The notes below the pieces were generated by a model. The model was not told the DNA's origin. It saw only the letters and a program-made list of their open reading frames with translations, and did not search any database. DNA of 64,000 nucleotides from CAVOAK01 sp963664465 (GTDB lineage: Bacteria > Pseudomonadota > Alphaproteobacteria > UBA8366 > CAVOAK01), in assembly GCA_963664465.2 (NCBI GenBank), contig CAXXSU010000004.1, positions 462,361 through 526,360 on the forward strand. Direction: 5' to 3'. How positions within the stretch are numbered: the stretch's first letter is position 1; each line of letters opens with the position of its first letter. The translations under genes were made by a program, and so were the position numbers. This document shows positions 44,867 to 53,727 of this stretch, one piece after another.

Positions 44867-46860
44867 TCTCCGGTCTCCTCTTCAAACACGAGCAATTCCG
44901 TACCTTCCGTGACCTGATCGCCGACCACAACGTTGACTTCGATGACAGTGCCTTCGGTCGGCGCGCTGATCACATGCTCCATTTTCATCGCCTCCAACGC
45001 GATAAGTGGCTGGCCCGACGCTGCCCTTTGCCCAACGCGCGCATGAACCACCGTAACGCGACCCGGCATTGGAGCAGTGAATCTACCAACGGAGACTGTT
45101 TCCTCAAGTTCTGTCGACGGATCATCGACGTCGAGGCGGTAACATAGGCCGTCCGTCAAAATGTAGCGCCGCCGGTCGCGGCTCACAATCGTCGCCTCAA
45201 AGGGCTGGGAATCCAACTCGGCAACAAGGTGTCCTGCAAGGCTCAATTTTCCCGTCGCCACAAACATTGAGCCGCCAACCTCAAGTGTGAATCCGGTATC
45301 GCCTGTGTGTGCGCGCACTTTCGTCGAACCGCCGGCATCGCTGAAGCTAAACTCGCGGGTCGCAGTCCGATTGAGGCGCCAGCCGTCTCGCGCACGCCAC
45401 GGCGATCGAGAATCGGCAACCGTGCCGACGTCGTCCGCAGCCCCGCTGCCAAGCAGTTCGGCCAGCGCCGCCAAAGCAAATACTGAGTGATCAGCAGGTT
45501 CGCGACCGGGTATGAGCGCGCGCCGGTGGGTGTCGACAAAGCCAGTATCGATTTTGGCATCGACGAAATCCTGATGGCACAGCACCGCGCTCAAGAAGGC
45601 GAGGTTGTCAGGTGGGCCGGCAATCCGTGTCTGACCCAAGGCAGAACGCAAACGTCCAATTGCCCCGGTGCGATTCGAATCCCAGGCGATCACCTTCGCA
45701 ATCATGGGGTCGTAGTGCACTGAAACGCTATCGCCCGCAGCCAAACCCGAATCCACACGGACATGAGGATCCTCAGGTGGAAACTGCAGACGATGGAACC
45801 GGCCCGCCTGCGGCAGGAAGTCTCGTTCTGCATCTTCGGCGTATAGCCGCGCCTCAATTGCATGTCCCGATTGCCTAATGTCGTCTTGTGGCATTGGCAG
45901 CGGCTCCCCGGCCGCAATTCGAAACTGCCATTCGACCAAATCGAGACCGGTTACCAGCTCCGTCACCGCATGCTCAACTTGCAGCCGCGTGTTCATCTCC
46001 ATGAAATAGAAATCGCCAGTCGCATCGACCAGGAATTCGACCGTCCCGGCACCGACATAGCCGATCGCCGCTGCCGCCATGACCGCCGCCTCACCCATCG
46101 CGGCGCGCGTCGCATCGCTGAGGCCAGGTGCTGGGGATTCCTCGATGATCTTCTGGTGTCGCCGCTGAACCGAGCAGTCGCGTTCAAAGAGGTGAATCGT
46201 CCCTCCGCGACTATCAGCGAAGATCTGTACTTCGATGTGACGCGATCGTGTGAGGTATTTTTCCAGGAGAACGCGCTCGTCACCAAAGGCCGAGTCAGCC
46301 TCGCGCCTCGCGGCCTCCAGCGCGTCGCTAAATCCGACCACATCTTCGACAATCCGCATGCCTTTTCCACCACCGCCCGCCACCGGCTTGATGATGATTG
46401 GAAAGCCAATCTCGACGGCCGCGCGCTCCAACGAGCCAGGATCCTGCTCAGAACCATGGTAGCCCGGAAGGATCGGCACGCCGGATTTCGACATCAAGGT
46501 TTTCGCTTCGTCCTTTTGACCCATGGCACGGATCGCTTCGGCAGAAGGACCGACGAAGGCAATATTCGCGGCCATGCAGGACGTTGCGAAATCTGGATTT
46601 TCCGCGAGAAATCCATACCCCGGATGCACGGCCTCAGCACCGCTAAGGCGGGCTACATCCAAGACACGGTCGATGTCGAGATAGCTCTCGTGCGCCGGGG
46701 CCGGACCGATCAAATAACTTTGATCAGCCTCGCGGACGTGCAGCGCCCGCCGGTCTGCTTCCGAGTAGACGGCAACCGTGCGCAGACCCATCCGTCGCGC
46801 AGTGCGCATGACGCGGCAAGCAATCTCCCCCCGGTTTGCGACAAGCACACTTTCAAACAT
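44863..46860 (-). CDS. mccA: Methylcrotonoyl-CoA carboxylase, biotin-containing alpha subunit
   Basis: 665 residues: biotin carboxylase (N-terminal LVANRGEIACRVMRTARR, ATP-grasp GGGGKGMRIV, catalytic EMNTRLQVEH), a linking region, and a C-terminal biotinyl domain with the biotin Lys in EAMKMEHVISAP. Length and domain order match MccA/LiuD. Operon membership with mccB, methylglutaconyl-CoA hydratase and HMG-CoA lyase identifies the substrate as 3-methylcrotonyl-CoA rather than propionyl-CoA; a separate pccA is near the right end. Confidence 0.95.
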   Translation of the reverse strand: MFESVLVANRGEIACRVMRTARRMGLRTVAVYSEADRRALHVREADQSYLIGPAPAHESYLDIDRVLDVARLSGAEAVHPGYGFLAENPDFATSCMAANIAFVGPSAEAIRAMGQKDEAKTLMSKSGVPILPGYHGSEQDPGSLERAAVEIGFPIIIKPVAGGGGKGMRIVEDVVGFSDALEAARREADSAFGDERVLLEKYLTRSRHIEVQIFADSRGGTIHLFERDCSVQRRHQKIIEESPAPGLSDATRAAMGEAAVMAAAAIGYVGAGTVEFLVDATGDFYFMEMNTRLQVEHAVTELVTGLDLVEWQFRIAAGEPLPMPQDDIRQSGHAIEARLYAEDAERDFLPQAGRFHRLQFPPEDPHVRVDSGLAAGDSVSVHYDPMIAKVIAWDSNRTGAIGRLRSALGQTRIAGPPDNLAFLSAVLCHQDFVDAKIDTGFVDTHRRALIPGREPADHSVFALAALAELLGSGAADDVGTVADSRSPWRARDGWRLNRTATREFSFSDAGGSTKVRAHTGDTGFTLEVGGSMFVATGKLSLAGHLVAELDSQPFEATIVSRDRRRYILTDGLCYRLDVDDPSTELEETVSVGRFTAPMPGRVTVVHARVGQRAASGQPLIALEAMKMEHVISAPTEGTVIEVNVVVGDQVTEGTELLVFEEETGE

Positions 46861-46883
46861 TCCGCTGATACCTAGGAGCGATA

Positions 46884-47663
46884 TCAGGCAGGCTTGCGAT
46901 TTTCGAGAAACGCAGAAAGTCCTTCGCCTGCCTCCCTGGAAACCCGCGTCGCTGCCGCGCGTTCACTCAGCTGCTCGGCCAGTTCGTCGTCGACAGCGGT
47001 TCGCGCAACCTCGGCGATCAGCTGCTTCGATGCCGTAAGCGCCTGCGGCCCTCCGAGGAGCAACGACTCAAGGATCGGTGCCGCTGCCTCGTCGAGCGTC
47101 CCGTCGTCGCAGACATCATGAACGAGCCCCATACGCCGGGCCTCGGCGGCATCGAATCGCTCGCCGCTCAGACCATACCGCCGAAGCGCCCTTGCCCCGA
47201 TCGCAGCAACAAGTTGAGGCGCAATGGGCGCCGGCAATACACCGATCCGAACTTCGGTCAGTGCGAACACTGCACTCTCGCAGGCGAGCACGATGTCGCA
47301 GGCGGCCACCATGCCGACTCTTCCGCCGTAGCACGCGCCGTGGACAAGCGCGACACTCGGATGCGGAAAGGCGTCTAGCATGCGGACCGCATCGACCGTC
47401 CGCCTCGAGAAGTCGAGGTTTTGCGCCGCATCAAACGACGCCATGGCCTTTAACCAATTGATATCGGCGCCGGCTTGAAAATGCTTGCCGTTGGCGCGCA
47501 GCACCAACACACGGACCTGCGAATCAGTTGCCAGCTCGTCCAGGGCTGCTGTTAACGAATCGATCAGTTGCCCGTTGTAAGCATTATAAATCTCGACGCG
47601 ATTAAGCGTAACGCTGGCGACACCGCGATGATCGACCTCAACTAAGATCATTGGCTCTGCCAC
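46884..47663 (-). CDS. Enoyl-CoA hydratase/isomerase family protein (paralogue of liuC)
   Basis: About 259 residues with the crotonase fold: oxyanion-hole segments FQAGADINWLKAM and HGACYGGRVGMVAACD, and ALTEVRIGVLPAPIAP with the catalytic-Glu position. It is similar along its length to the upstream methylglutaconyl-CoA hydratase, so the pair arose by tandem duplication. The start is set at a GTG at 47663 with GGGG 6 bases upstream, overlapping the neighbour slightly less than alternatives. Its separate role in the operon is unclear. Confidence 0.85.
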   Translation of the reverse strand: MAEPMILVEVDHRGVASVTLNRVEIYNAYNGQLIDSLTAALDELATDSQVRVLVLRANGKHFQAGADINWLKAMASFDAAQNLDFSRRTVDAVRMLDAFPHPSVALVHGACYGGRVGMVAACDIVLACESAVFALTEVRIGVLPAPIAPQLVAAIGARALRRYGLSGERFDAAEARRMGLVHDVCDDGTLDEAAAPILESLLLGGPQALTASKQLIAEVARTAVDDELAEQLSERAAATRVSREAGEGLSAFLENRKPA

Positions 47664-47674
47664 GGCGTGCCCCG

Positions 47675-48463
47675 CTATTCCGGCTGCCAACTTGGCGTAC
47701 GCTTCTCAAGGAACGAGTCGATTCCTTCACGCCCTTCTTCGCTGGCGCGGATATCGGCAATACGGTCGGCGGTAAGATTGATACGCACGTCGTCCACATC
47801 TCCTGACAACTCACTGATGAGAGCCTTGCTCGCAGCAATCGCCTTCGGTCCACCTAATCGCAATGCCGCGGTCGCTTTGGACACGAGATCATCAAGCTCA
47901 CTGTCCGGAGCCACGCCATGTACCAGGCCAAGCCGGTGCGCTTCGTTCGCATCGAAGCGTTCGCCGGTGAGGAAATAGCGCCGCGCCGCGCGCGGTCCGA
48001 TAGCGCGGAGCAAATACGGGCTGATGACGGCTGGGATCAGGCCGAGCCGAACTTCGGTAACTGCAAAGATTGCGCTCTCAGCCGCAAGTGCGATGTCGCA
48101 GGCGCAGATCAGACCGAGGCCACCGGCAAACGCAGCACCGTGAACGCGCGCCACGGTCGGCTGCGGCACGCAGTCGAGTGCGCGCAGCATCGCGGCCAAG
48201 CGCAGAGCACCCGCAACATTTTCGTCGCGGTCGTAGCCTGCCATCTCCTTCATCATGTTGACGTCCGCACCAGCGGAATAGCTTTTGCCAGCAGCGGCGA
48301 GCACGACGACACGAACCGCTGAGTCCGTGGCAACATGCTCGAATGCCGACTTGAGGGCGGCGATAAGCTCCTCGTTGAAGGCGTTGTGGACCTTGGGCCG
48401 ATTGACCGTGAGCGTGGCAACACCGTCACCGTCGATTTCGGATATCAGTAGAGATTGCGCCAT
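47675..48463 (-). CDS. liuC: Methylglutaconyl-CoA hydratase (enoyl-CoA hydratase family)
   Basis: 262 residues from the ATG at 48463. It hydrates 3-methylglutaconyl-CoA to HMG-CoA between MCC and HMG-CoA lyase. Crotonase features are YSAGADVNMMKEMAGY, HGAAFAGGLGLICACD and FAVTEVRLGLIPAVISPYLL, the last closely matching LiuC/AUH-type sequences. It starts within the last bases of mccB, in agreement with one polycistronic message. Confidence 0.92.
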   Translation of the reverse strand: MAQSLLISEIDGDGVATLTVNRPKVHNAFNEELIAALKSAFEHVATDSAVRVVVLAAAGKSYSAGADVNMMKEMAGYDRDENVAGALRLAAMLRALDCVPQPTVARVHGAAFAGGLGLICACDIALAAESAIFAVTEVRLGLIPAVISPYLLRAIGPRAARRYFLTGERFDANEAHRLGLVHGVAPDSELDDLVSKATAALRLGGPKAIAASKALISELSGDVDDVRINLTADRIADIRASEEGREGIDSFLEKRTPSWQPE

Positions 48464-48467
48464 CGGC

Positions 48468-50075
48468 CTACATGCGGAAGACGCCGAACCGGGTCTTCCC
48501 GATTGGCGCATTGAGCGACGCCGAAATCGAGAGACCTAGTACAGTGCGGGTCTTTCTGGGGTCTATGATACCGTCGTCCCATAGACGCGCCGTCGCGTAA
48601 TAGGGGTGACCCTGCTGTTCGTACTGCGTGTGGATGTCTTCTTTGAACGCCTGCTCATCTGCCTCGTTCCAGCTCTCGCCCCGAGCCTCCATACCATTCC
48701 TGCGGATGTGCGCTAGCACGTTTGCCGCCTGCTCACCCCCCATCACGGAAATACGCGCGCCTGGCCACATGTAAAGAAATCGCGGCCCGTAGGCACGGCC
48801 GCACATACCGTAATTTCCGGCGCCAAACGAACCACCCACGATGACTGTAAACTTGGGTACCTCAGCGCAGGCAACTGCAGTCACCATTTTCGCGCCATCC
48901 TTGGCGATGCCACCCGCCTCGTAATCCTTGCCCACCATGAAACCGGTGATGTTTTGCAGGAACACAAGAGGAATTCCGCGCTGGCTGCAGAGTTCGACGA
49001 AATGGGCACCTTTGAGCGCACTTTCCGAGAACAGGATGCCGTTGTTGGCAACGATGCCGACCGGATAACCGAAGATATGGGCGAAGCCGCAGACGAGCGT
49101 TGTGCCGTAGAGCGCCTTGAACTCGTCGAATTCGCTTGCATCGACGATGCGCGCGATGATTTCGCGGGCGTCGTAGTGGCGGCGCAAATCCTTAGGAACC
49201 ACGCCGCAAAGTTCTTCCGGATCGTAAACGGGTTCGACTGGATCACGCAGGGCGAGCTGGGGCTGTTTTACTCGGTTGAAATTACCGACGATACGCCGCG
49301 CCAGACCCAGGGCATGGGTATCGTTCTCGGCATAATGGTCGGCGACCCCCGAGGTTCGCGCATGGACGTCGGCGCCACCCAACTCCTCTGCCGTTACCAC
49401 TTCACCAGTGGCCGCTTTTACGAGCGGTGGACCGGCGAGAAAAATCGTCCCTTCCCCTTTGACGATGACCGCCTCGTCGGCCATTGCCGGAACATATGCG
49501 CCGCCGGCGGTACAAGACCCCATGACCAGCGCGATCTGCGGAATACCCTTGGCCGACATGCGCGCCTGATTGAAGAAGATGCGCCCAAAATGATCGCGGT
49601 CGGGGAACACCTCGTCCTGGTTCGGCAGGTTTGCGCCACCGGAATCGACGAGATAGATACAGGGCAGGTTGTTGGTTTCGGCTATTTCCTGCGCACGCAG
49701 GTGTTTCTTGACCGTAACCGGGTAGTAAGTCCCACCTTTAACCGTCGCGTCATTTGCCACAATCATGCATTCGACGCCGGAGATGCGGCCAATCGCGGTG
49801 AGGATCCCGGCACTTGCGATGACGTCCTCATACATGCCGTATGCGGCGAGCTGGCTCAGTTCGAGCAGTGGCGAGCCGTTGTCGATGAGGCCCTCGACAC
49901 GGTCGTGCGGCAGCATTTTACCGCGCTCAACGTGGCGGCTGCGCGCGCGCTCCCCGCCACCGAGTGCCGCATCGGCGACCTTGGATTCCAGATCTTCGAC
50001 GAGCGCCCGTGTTGCCGCATCGTTGTCGCGGAATTCATCGGAACCAACGTCGATGGTGGATTTGATAACCGTCAT
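48468..50075 (-). CDS. mccB: Methylcrotonoyl-CoA carboxylase, carboxyltransferase beta subunit
   Basis: 535 residues from the ATG at 50075. Two crotonase-like carboxyltransferase halves are present: VKKHLRAQEIAETNNLPCIYLVDSGG (split here: VKKHLRAQEIAE, YLVDSGGANLPNQ) with MGSCTAGGAYVPAM in the first, and FLQNITGFMVGKDYEAGG with GGSFGAGNYGMCGRAYGPRF in the second. QNITGFMVG and the PNQ motif are typical of MccB as opposed to PccB. It is the first gene of the minus-strand leucine operon. Confidence 0.95.
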   Translation of the reverse strand: MTVIKSTIDVGSDEFRDNDAATRALVEDLESKVADAALGGGERARSRHVERGKMLPHDRVEGLIDNGSPLLELSQLAAYGMYEDVIASAGILTAIGRISGVECMIVANDATVKGGTYYPVTVKKHLRAQEIAETNNLPCIYLVDSGGANLPNQDEVFPDRDHFGRIFFNQARMSAKGIPQIALVMGSCTAGGAYVPAMADEAVIVKGEGTIFLAGPPLVKAATGEVVTAEELGGADVHARTSGVADHYAENDTHALGLARRIVGNFNRVKQPQLALRDPVEPVYDPEELCGVVPKDLRRHYDAREIIARIVDASEFDEFKALYGTTLVCGFAHIFGYPVGIVANNGILFSESALKGAHFVELCSQRGIPLVFLQNITGFMVGKDYEAGGIAKDGAKMVTAVACAEVPKFTVIVGGSFGAGNYGMCGRAYGPRFLYMWPGARISVMGGEQAANVLAHIRRNGMEARGESWNEADEQAFKEDIHTQYEQQGHPYYATARLWDDGIIDPRKTRTVLGLSISASLNAPIGKTRFGVFRM

Positions 50076-50185
50076 GAGCACGCCCTGTTTGTCCTACCTT
50101 GCAGCGCACAAACACGACTGGCAAGCACGGATACCCAGCTTGCCCGCGGACGCAGTTGCGTAGAGATAGGCTAATACGCGCCGTC

Positions 50186-50971
50186 CTACGCGATCAACTC
50201 TTCGAGTTTGCCCCGCGACAATGGGTAGCGACTAAAGGGTATGAAAACAACACCGTCCTGCATGCTCTCCGCGCCAAGCTGCGCGTTGAAGGCGTCACGC
50301 TCAATTAGGCCGCGCTGATACCGGGCAGCCATGGAGTCCTGACACAAATAGATCTTATTTTGACCCATCATGAACGGACGGTACGAGCGGCCTTCGGGCG
50401 ATCGGCAATATGCGTTCACGGCCGAAGAAACGCCCGGATACTCGCGATCGAAATAGTCGTCGACAGCGATCCCCGCTCCCTCGCCCAGCAAGGACTGGAA
50501 CGTCAGCAGATCGTGCATGCATTCATCATAGGTATGTCCGCCATCGACATGCAGAAAGCGAAGCGGCGCCGTTATGGTTTGCTTGAGATCATCGGCCTCG
50601 AGCTGCTGGGTGTCGCCAGATATTATGGTCACACGTTCCGTAATGAAGGCATACGCCTCCAGCACTTCGCGCACGGTCCGTTCCTTCACGCCCGAAAAGT
50701 CATCAAACCGATAAATGGTCTCGTCTGGCCGCCGCAAGTTTGCCATTAGCAACAGCGATTTGCCGTGATAAACGCCGATCTCACAGAGATCGCCTGGAAC
50801 GTTATTCACCTTCTGCACCGAATCGACATACCAGATGCAGAGCGTGTCGGCTTTGAACAGCCAGCCGTCGATCCGTCCTTCAATATCAGTGATAAATTTG
50901 TCGACGAAGTTCCAGCTGGCATCCGTCAAACCGCTGGCCAAGTTACGCGAGCTTGCATCGTCCGAATTCAT
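50186..50971 (-). CDS. Class I SAM-dependent methyltransferase (Methyltransf_24/TylF-like)
   Basis: 261 residues from the ATG at 50971. The SAM-binding loop is CEIGVYHGKSLLLMAN, followed by RFDDFSG and FLHVDGGHTYDECMHDL with the metal-binding or catalytic Asp-His region, and IAVDDYFDREYPGV. This pattern fits small-molecule or sugar O-methyltransferases of the TylF/MycF and PF13578 group. It lies 110 bases upstream of mccB on the same strand and overlaps no gene; its substrate is unknown. Confidence 0.82.
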   Translation of the reverse strand: MNSDDASSRNLASGLTDASWNFVDKFITDIEGRIDGWLFKADTLCIWYVDSVQKVNNVPGDLCEIGVYHGKSLLLMANLRRPDETIYRFDDFSGVKERTVREVLEAYAFITERVTIISGDTQQLEADDLKQTITAPLRFLHVDGGHTYDECMHDLLTFQSLLGEGAGIAVDDYFDREYPGVSSAVNAYCRSPEGRSYRPFMMGQNKIYLCQDSMAARYQRGLIERDAFNAQLGAESMQDGVVFIPFSRYPLSRGKLEELIA

Positions 50972-51562
50972 ACTATCGATGTTACCAACCGCCGGTGTCG
51001 AGCCAGCGTTCGATATCGCGCAAGCGGTCAGCACCCCAAAATGGCTCACCGTCGATGATAAAAAACGGCGATCCGAATACGCCGCGCTCGACGGCAGCGT
51101 TGGTCTCGGTCTTCAGTCGCTCCTTCAGAGCAGGCTCTTTAAGACCGGACAGAAGCATTTCGCGATCGACGCCGAGTTGACCGGCGATTTCAACAACTGT
51201 AGCCGGCGTCGAAATATCCTGCCCTTCACCGAAATAGGTTTGATAGGCGGCCTTTGCAAACGTGCGCCCGCGAACAGGATCATCACCGCTGATCCAATAG
51301 AAAGCGCGCGCGGCCGCCAAAGTCATGATCGGAAACGGCTCAGGAAACACAAACGGGATGTTTAGGCGCCGCGCAGTTCGTTCGATATCATGGCGCGAAT
51401 AGTCCCCCTTGATCGGAATCGCAACGAGGGGCTGACTTCCAGTCTGTTTCATTGCGATGCCCAGCATCATGGGTCGCCAGTTGACGTTGCGCCCGTGACG
51501 TGCTGCAAGGTCGTCGATCAGAAAACTTGCGAGATAACCGTATGGCGAGGAGAAATCAAAAT

Positions 51563-52605
51563 ATAGGGTATCCTATTCGCTCTCGTAGTGCCTAGATCTG
51601 GGGGGCAGGGGCTGGGTCTGCCCCCGACGAGCTTCTTGTATGGCACGGGCCTCCAGTTGCACTGCTTGCTGGAGGAGTCGATAGAACAGGAGGCCGCGAG
51701 CTTTGGATCGGCGGCGATTGAAGCGGAACGTGAACTCGTCCAGATAGTAATCAAGCTGGGAGGCGCTAATAGCCCCATGGTGAATACCCAGCCACCACCG
51801 ATCAAGGAGGCCGGCTACCCGAATGAACTTGGGGCATGACAATGTGGGCTGGGTCGCCGCTGGCGGAAATATTTTTCGGCTGGTGTTCGAAGCCGACTCC
51901 CGTGAGACCGTTGTAGGCTCGCCAGCCATCGGTTCGAATCGTTGCTCCCGGGCACACAGCCGTTTGGACGAAAGGAATGAGGCTCTCGGCGGGATGCGTC
52001 CTCGACACGCGCCATGCGGATACGACCGGTGCCCCGACCCCGGATTTCGGCGGCAATCGCGACAATCGATTTCTTGTTTGTTTTCCGCCCCGTAACGCCA
52101 ACCTCCCGGCCGCCCACATAGGTTTCGTCGACCTCGACCTCGCCATTCAGAAGCTCTCTGCCCGGTCGAACCATGGCCCGGCGCAGCTTATGGAGCCATG
52201 TCCAAGCCGTTTGATAACCGCCCAGGCCGAGTATTCGTTGAACCCCAAGCGCACTGACGCCGTGCTTCTGATTCGTCACATACCACATCGCCTGGAACCA
52301 AAGCCGCAACGGTTTCCGCGTACCCTCGAAGATCGTCCCCGCGGTCGGCGACGTCTGACGTTGGCATCCCGCACATCGCTGTTGGCCCCTGGCCGTCACC
52401 CACGCCTCGGTTCCCCCGCAGGCCGGACACCGAAACCCGGCAGGCCAACGGACACGCCGAAGAAAATCCGCACAGGCGGCCTCAGAAGCGAACCAGTCGT
52501 CAAATTCCATAAGCGTGCGAGGGTAATCGATCCCGCCAACGGGATGGGCAGTATTCTCGGCCATCACAACATCTTGCCACTACGAGAGCGAATAGGATAC
52601 CCTAT
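51563..52605 (-). mobile_element. IS1595-family insertion sequence, copy 2
   Basis: 1,043 bases with the same inverted repeats as copy 1 and a clean 8-base target duplication ATCAAAAT at 51555-51562 and 52606-52613, as expected for IS1595. It differs from copy 1 by four single-base insertions (near 51608-51611, 51650, 51822 and 51991) and one terminal substitution. Each insertion repeats its neighbouring base. Confidence 0.95.
51594..52567 (-). pseudogene. IS1595-family transposase, frameshifted as sequenced
   Basis: The frame from 52567 matches the intact transposase of copy 1 through RMARVEDAS, then shifts at the extra G near 51991, again at the extra A near 51822, and further near the 3' end. 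All catalytic motifs are present across the frames. The changes may be sequencing errors, in which case this is an intact transposase. Confidence 0.85.
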
Positions 52606-52657
52606 ATCAAAATAAAACTCAATGTCGGCGCTCATGCTCGAACTTCACCTCCTGCCT

Positions 52658-53329
52658 TCACCAGGGAATCTCGCTGCCGTCGTAGTTAATGAAGCGCCCG
52701 TTGTCGTCTGGCGTGAGCCCCCCAATCACCTGGCGAACGCCCTCAACGCTGGTTTGCAAATCCAGGGCGGCATCGGCGCCACCCATGTCAGTGCGCACCC
52801 AACCCGGGTGCAAGAGAACACACGTAATGCCGAGCGGGGCAAGTTCGACCGCAGCGCTGCGTACACCAGAATTTAGCGCGGCTTTAGAAGCTCGATAACC
52901 AGGCGAACCACTCGACGTATTCAACTCGTTGCTGCCGGTCTTCGACGAGATGAACGCCATCAGCTTGCGATCTGAGCGCGCCACATGATTGACCAATGCT
53001 TCCGCGACCCTAAGCGGCGCAAGGGTGTTAACCCGGAATTCCTCAATCCAATCGTCATAGTTGAAGCGGCCAAATTTGACATCGAGCGAGCGGTTTACGC
53101 CGGCGTTGTTGAGCAGGAGGTCGATGGCGGTGCCGTCGAGTGAATCTGCTAGCGCATTAACGCTCGCCTGATCGCAAACATCGAGCTGCTCGCGCTGATA
53201 TCCAGCCTGATCGTCAAGTTGCGATGGATCTCGCGCTGTCGCGATCACATGCCAGTCGTCGGCTAGATATTGACGCGCCAGCTCCACTCCCAGGCCTCGC
53301 CCAGCTCCGGTGATGAGAATCGTCGGCAT
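52658..53329 (-). CDS. SDR family NAD(P)-dependent oxidoreductase
   Basis: 223 residues, a classical short-chain dehydrogenase: cofactor-binding TGAGRGLG at residues 7-14, NNAGVN near 93, and the catalytic Ser-Tyr-Lys in FISSKTG and GYRASKAALN. It resembles C-factor/sniffer-like members that often have uncertain substrates. Its ATG overlaps the stop of the upstream Rid-family gene by one base, and it was followed by the isomerase gene now split by IS1595, so the three may have formed one operon. Confidence 0.9.
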   Translation of the reverse strand: MPTILITGAGRGLGVELARQYLADDWHVIATARDPSQLDDQAGYQREQLDVCDQASVNALADSLDGTAIDLLLNNAGVNRSLDVKFGRFNYDDWIEEFRVNTLAPLRVAEALVNHVARSDRKLMAFISSKTGSNELNTSSGSPGYRASKAALNSGVRSAAVELAPLGITCVLLHPGWVRTDMGGADAALDLQTSVEGVRQVIGGLTPDDNGRFINYDGSEIPW

Positions 53330-53724
53330 CAGGCGCCTCCGGCGTTCGACTTCTTGGCTGTCACTTCGATTTCAATCTTCATGCGCGCCTCCAAGAGCGG
53401 CGAAGCTATGCTCGTGTTCGCTGGTCGGGCGTTGCGGCAAAAGTCGCCGATGAGGGGCGCCACTTGCTCGAAGTCGTCGCGATCGGCAAGGAAGACGCGA
53501 ATGCGGAGCAGGTCGTCCTTGCTGGCGCCAGCCTTGGCTAGTGCAGCCTCGATATTGCGGAAGCACTGCTTGGTCTGCTCAACCACGTCATCGGCCATCT
53601 CACCGGTCTCGTAGTTCATGCCGATCGTTCCCGAGAGGTAGACCATATCGCCATCGACGACGACCCGCGCGTAACCGCACAATTCCTCGTAGGTCGAACC
53701 GGAATAATGGCGTTCGCCGATCAT
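53329..53724 (-). CDS. Rid family (YjgF/YER057c/UK114) protein
   Basis: 131 residues with the chorismate-mutase-like Rid fold: ARVVVDGDMVYLSGTIG, QTKQCFRNIEAALAKAGAS, and the C-terminal KIEIEVTAKK strand. Canonical RidA imine deaminases carry an Arg in a PAR(S/T) motif; here the equivalent position reads RPANTSIA, so that Arg is replaced by Asn and 2-aminoacrylate deaminase activity is doubtful. It precedes the SDR gene and follows the thiolase on the same strand. Confidence 0.88.
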   Translation of the reverse strand: MIGERHYSGSTYEELCGYARVVVDGDMVYLSGTIGMNYETGEMADDVVEQTKQCFRNIEAALAKAGASKDDLLRIRVFLADRDDFEQVAPLIGDFCRNARPANTSIASPLLEARMKIEIEVTAKKSNAGGA

Positions 53725-53727
53725 GAT

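Larger units (their letters stand above)
50982..52635 (-). pseudogene. DsbA-family 2-hydroxychromene-2-carboxylate isomerase-like protein, split by IS1595
   Basis: The protein starts at the ATG at 52635 (MSADIEFYFD), is interrupted by the IS at 51563-52605, and continues as FSSPYGYLASFLIDDL to the stop at 50982. Removing the IS and one copy of the 8-base duplication restores a single frame of about 205 residues with the DsbA/HCCA-isomerase features YFDFSSPYGY, KGDYSRHDIERTARRLNIPF, PFPIMTLAAARAFYW and GVFGSPFFIIDGEPFWGADR. It would be a glutathione-dependent isomerase of aromatic catabolism or a relative. As present it lacks the thioredoxin-like start and should be inactive. Confidence 0.92.

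Noticed and set aside
45862..46875. 337-residue frame on plus opposite mccA
   Set aside because: Antisense shadow of conserved biotin carboxylase codons; no domain of its own.
48954..50174. 406-residue frame on plus opposite mccB
   Set aside because: Antisense to a complete carboxyltransferase; Arg/Asp-rich composition is typical of a shadow frame.
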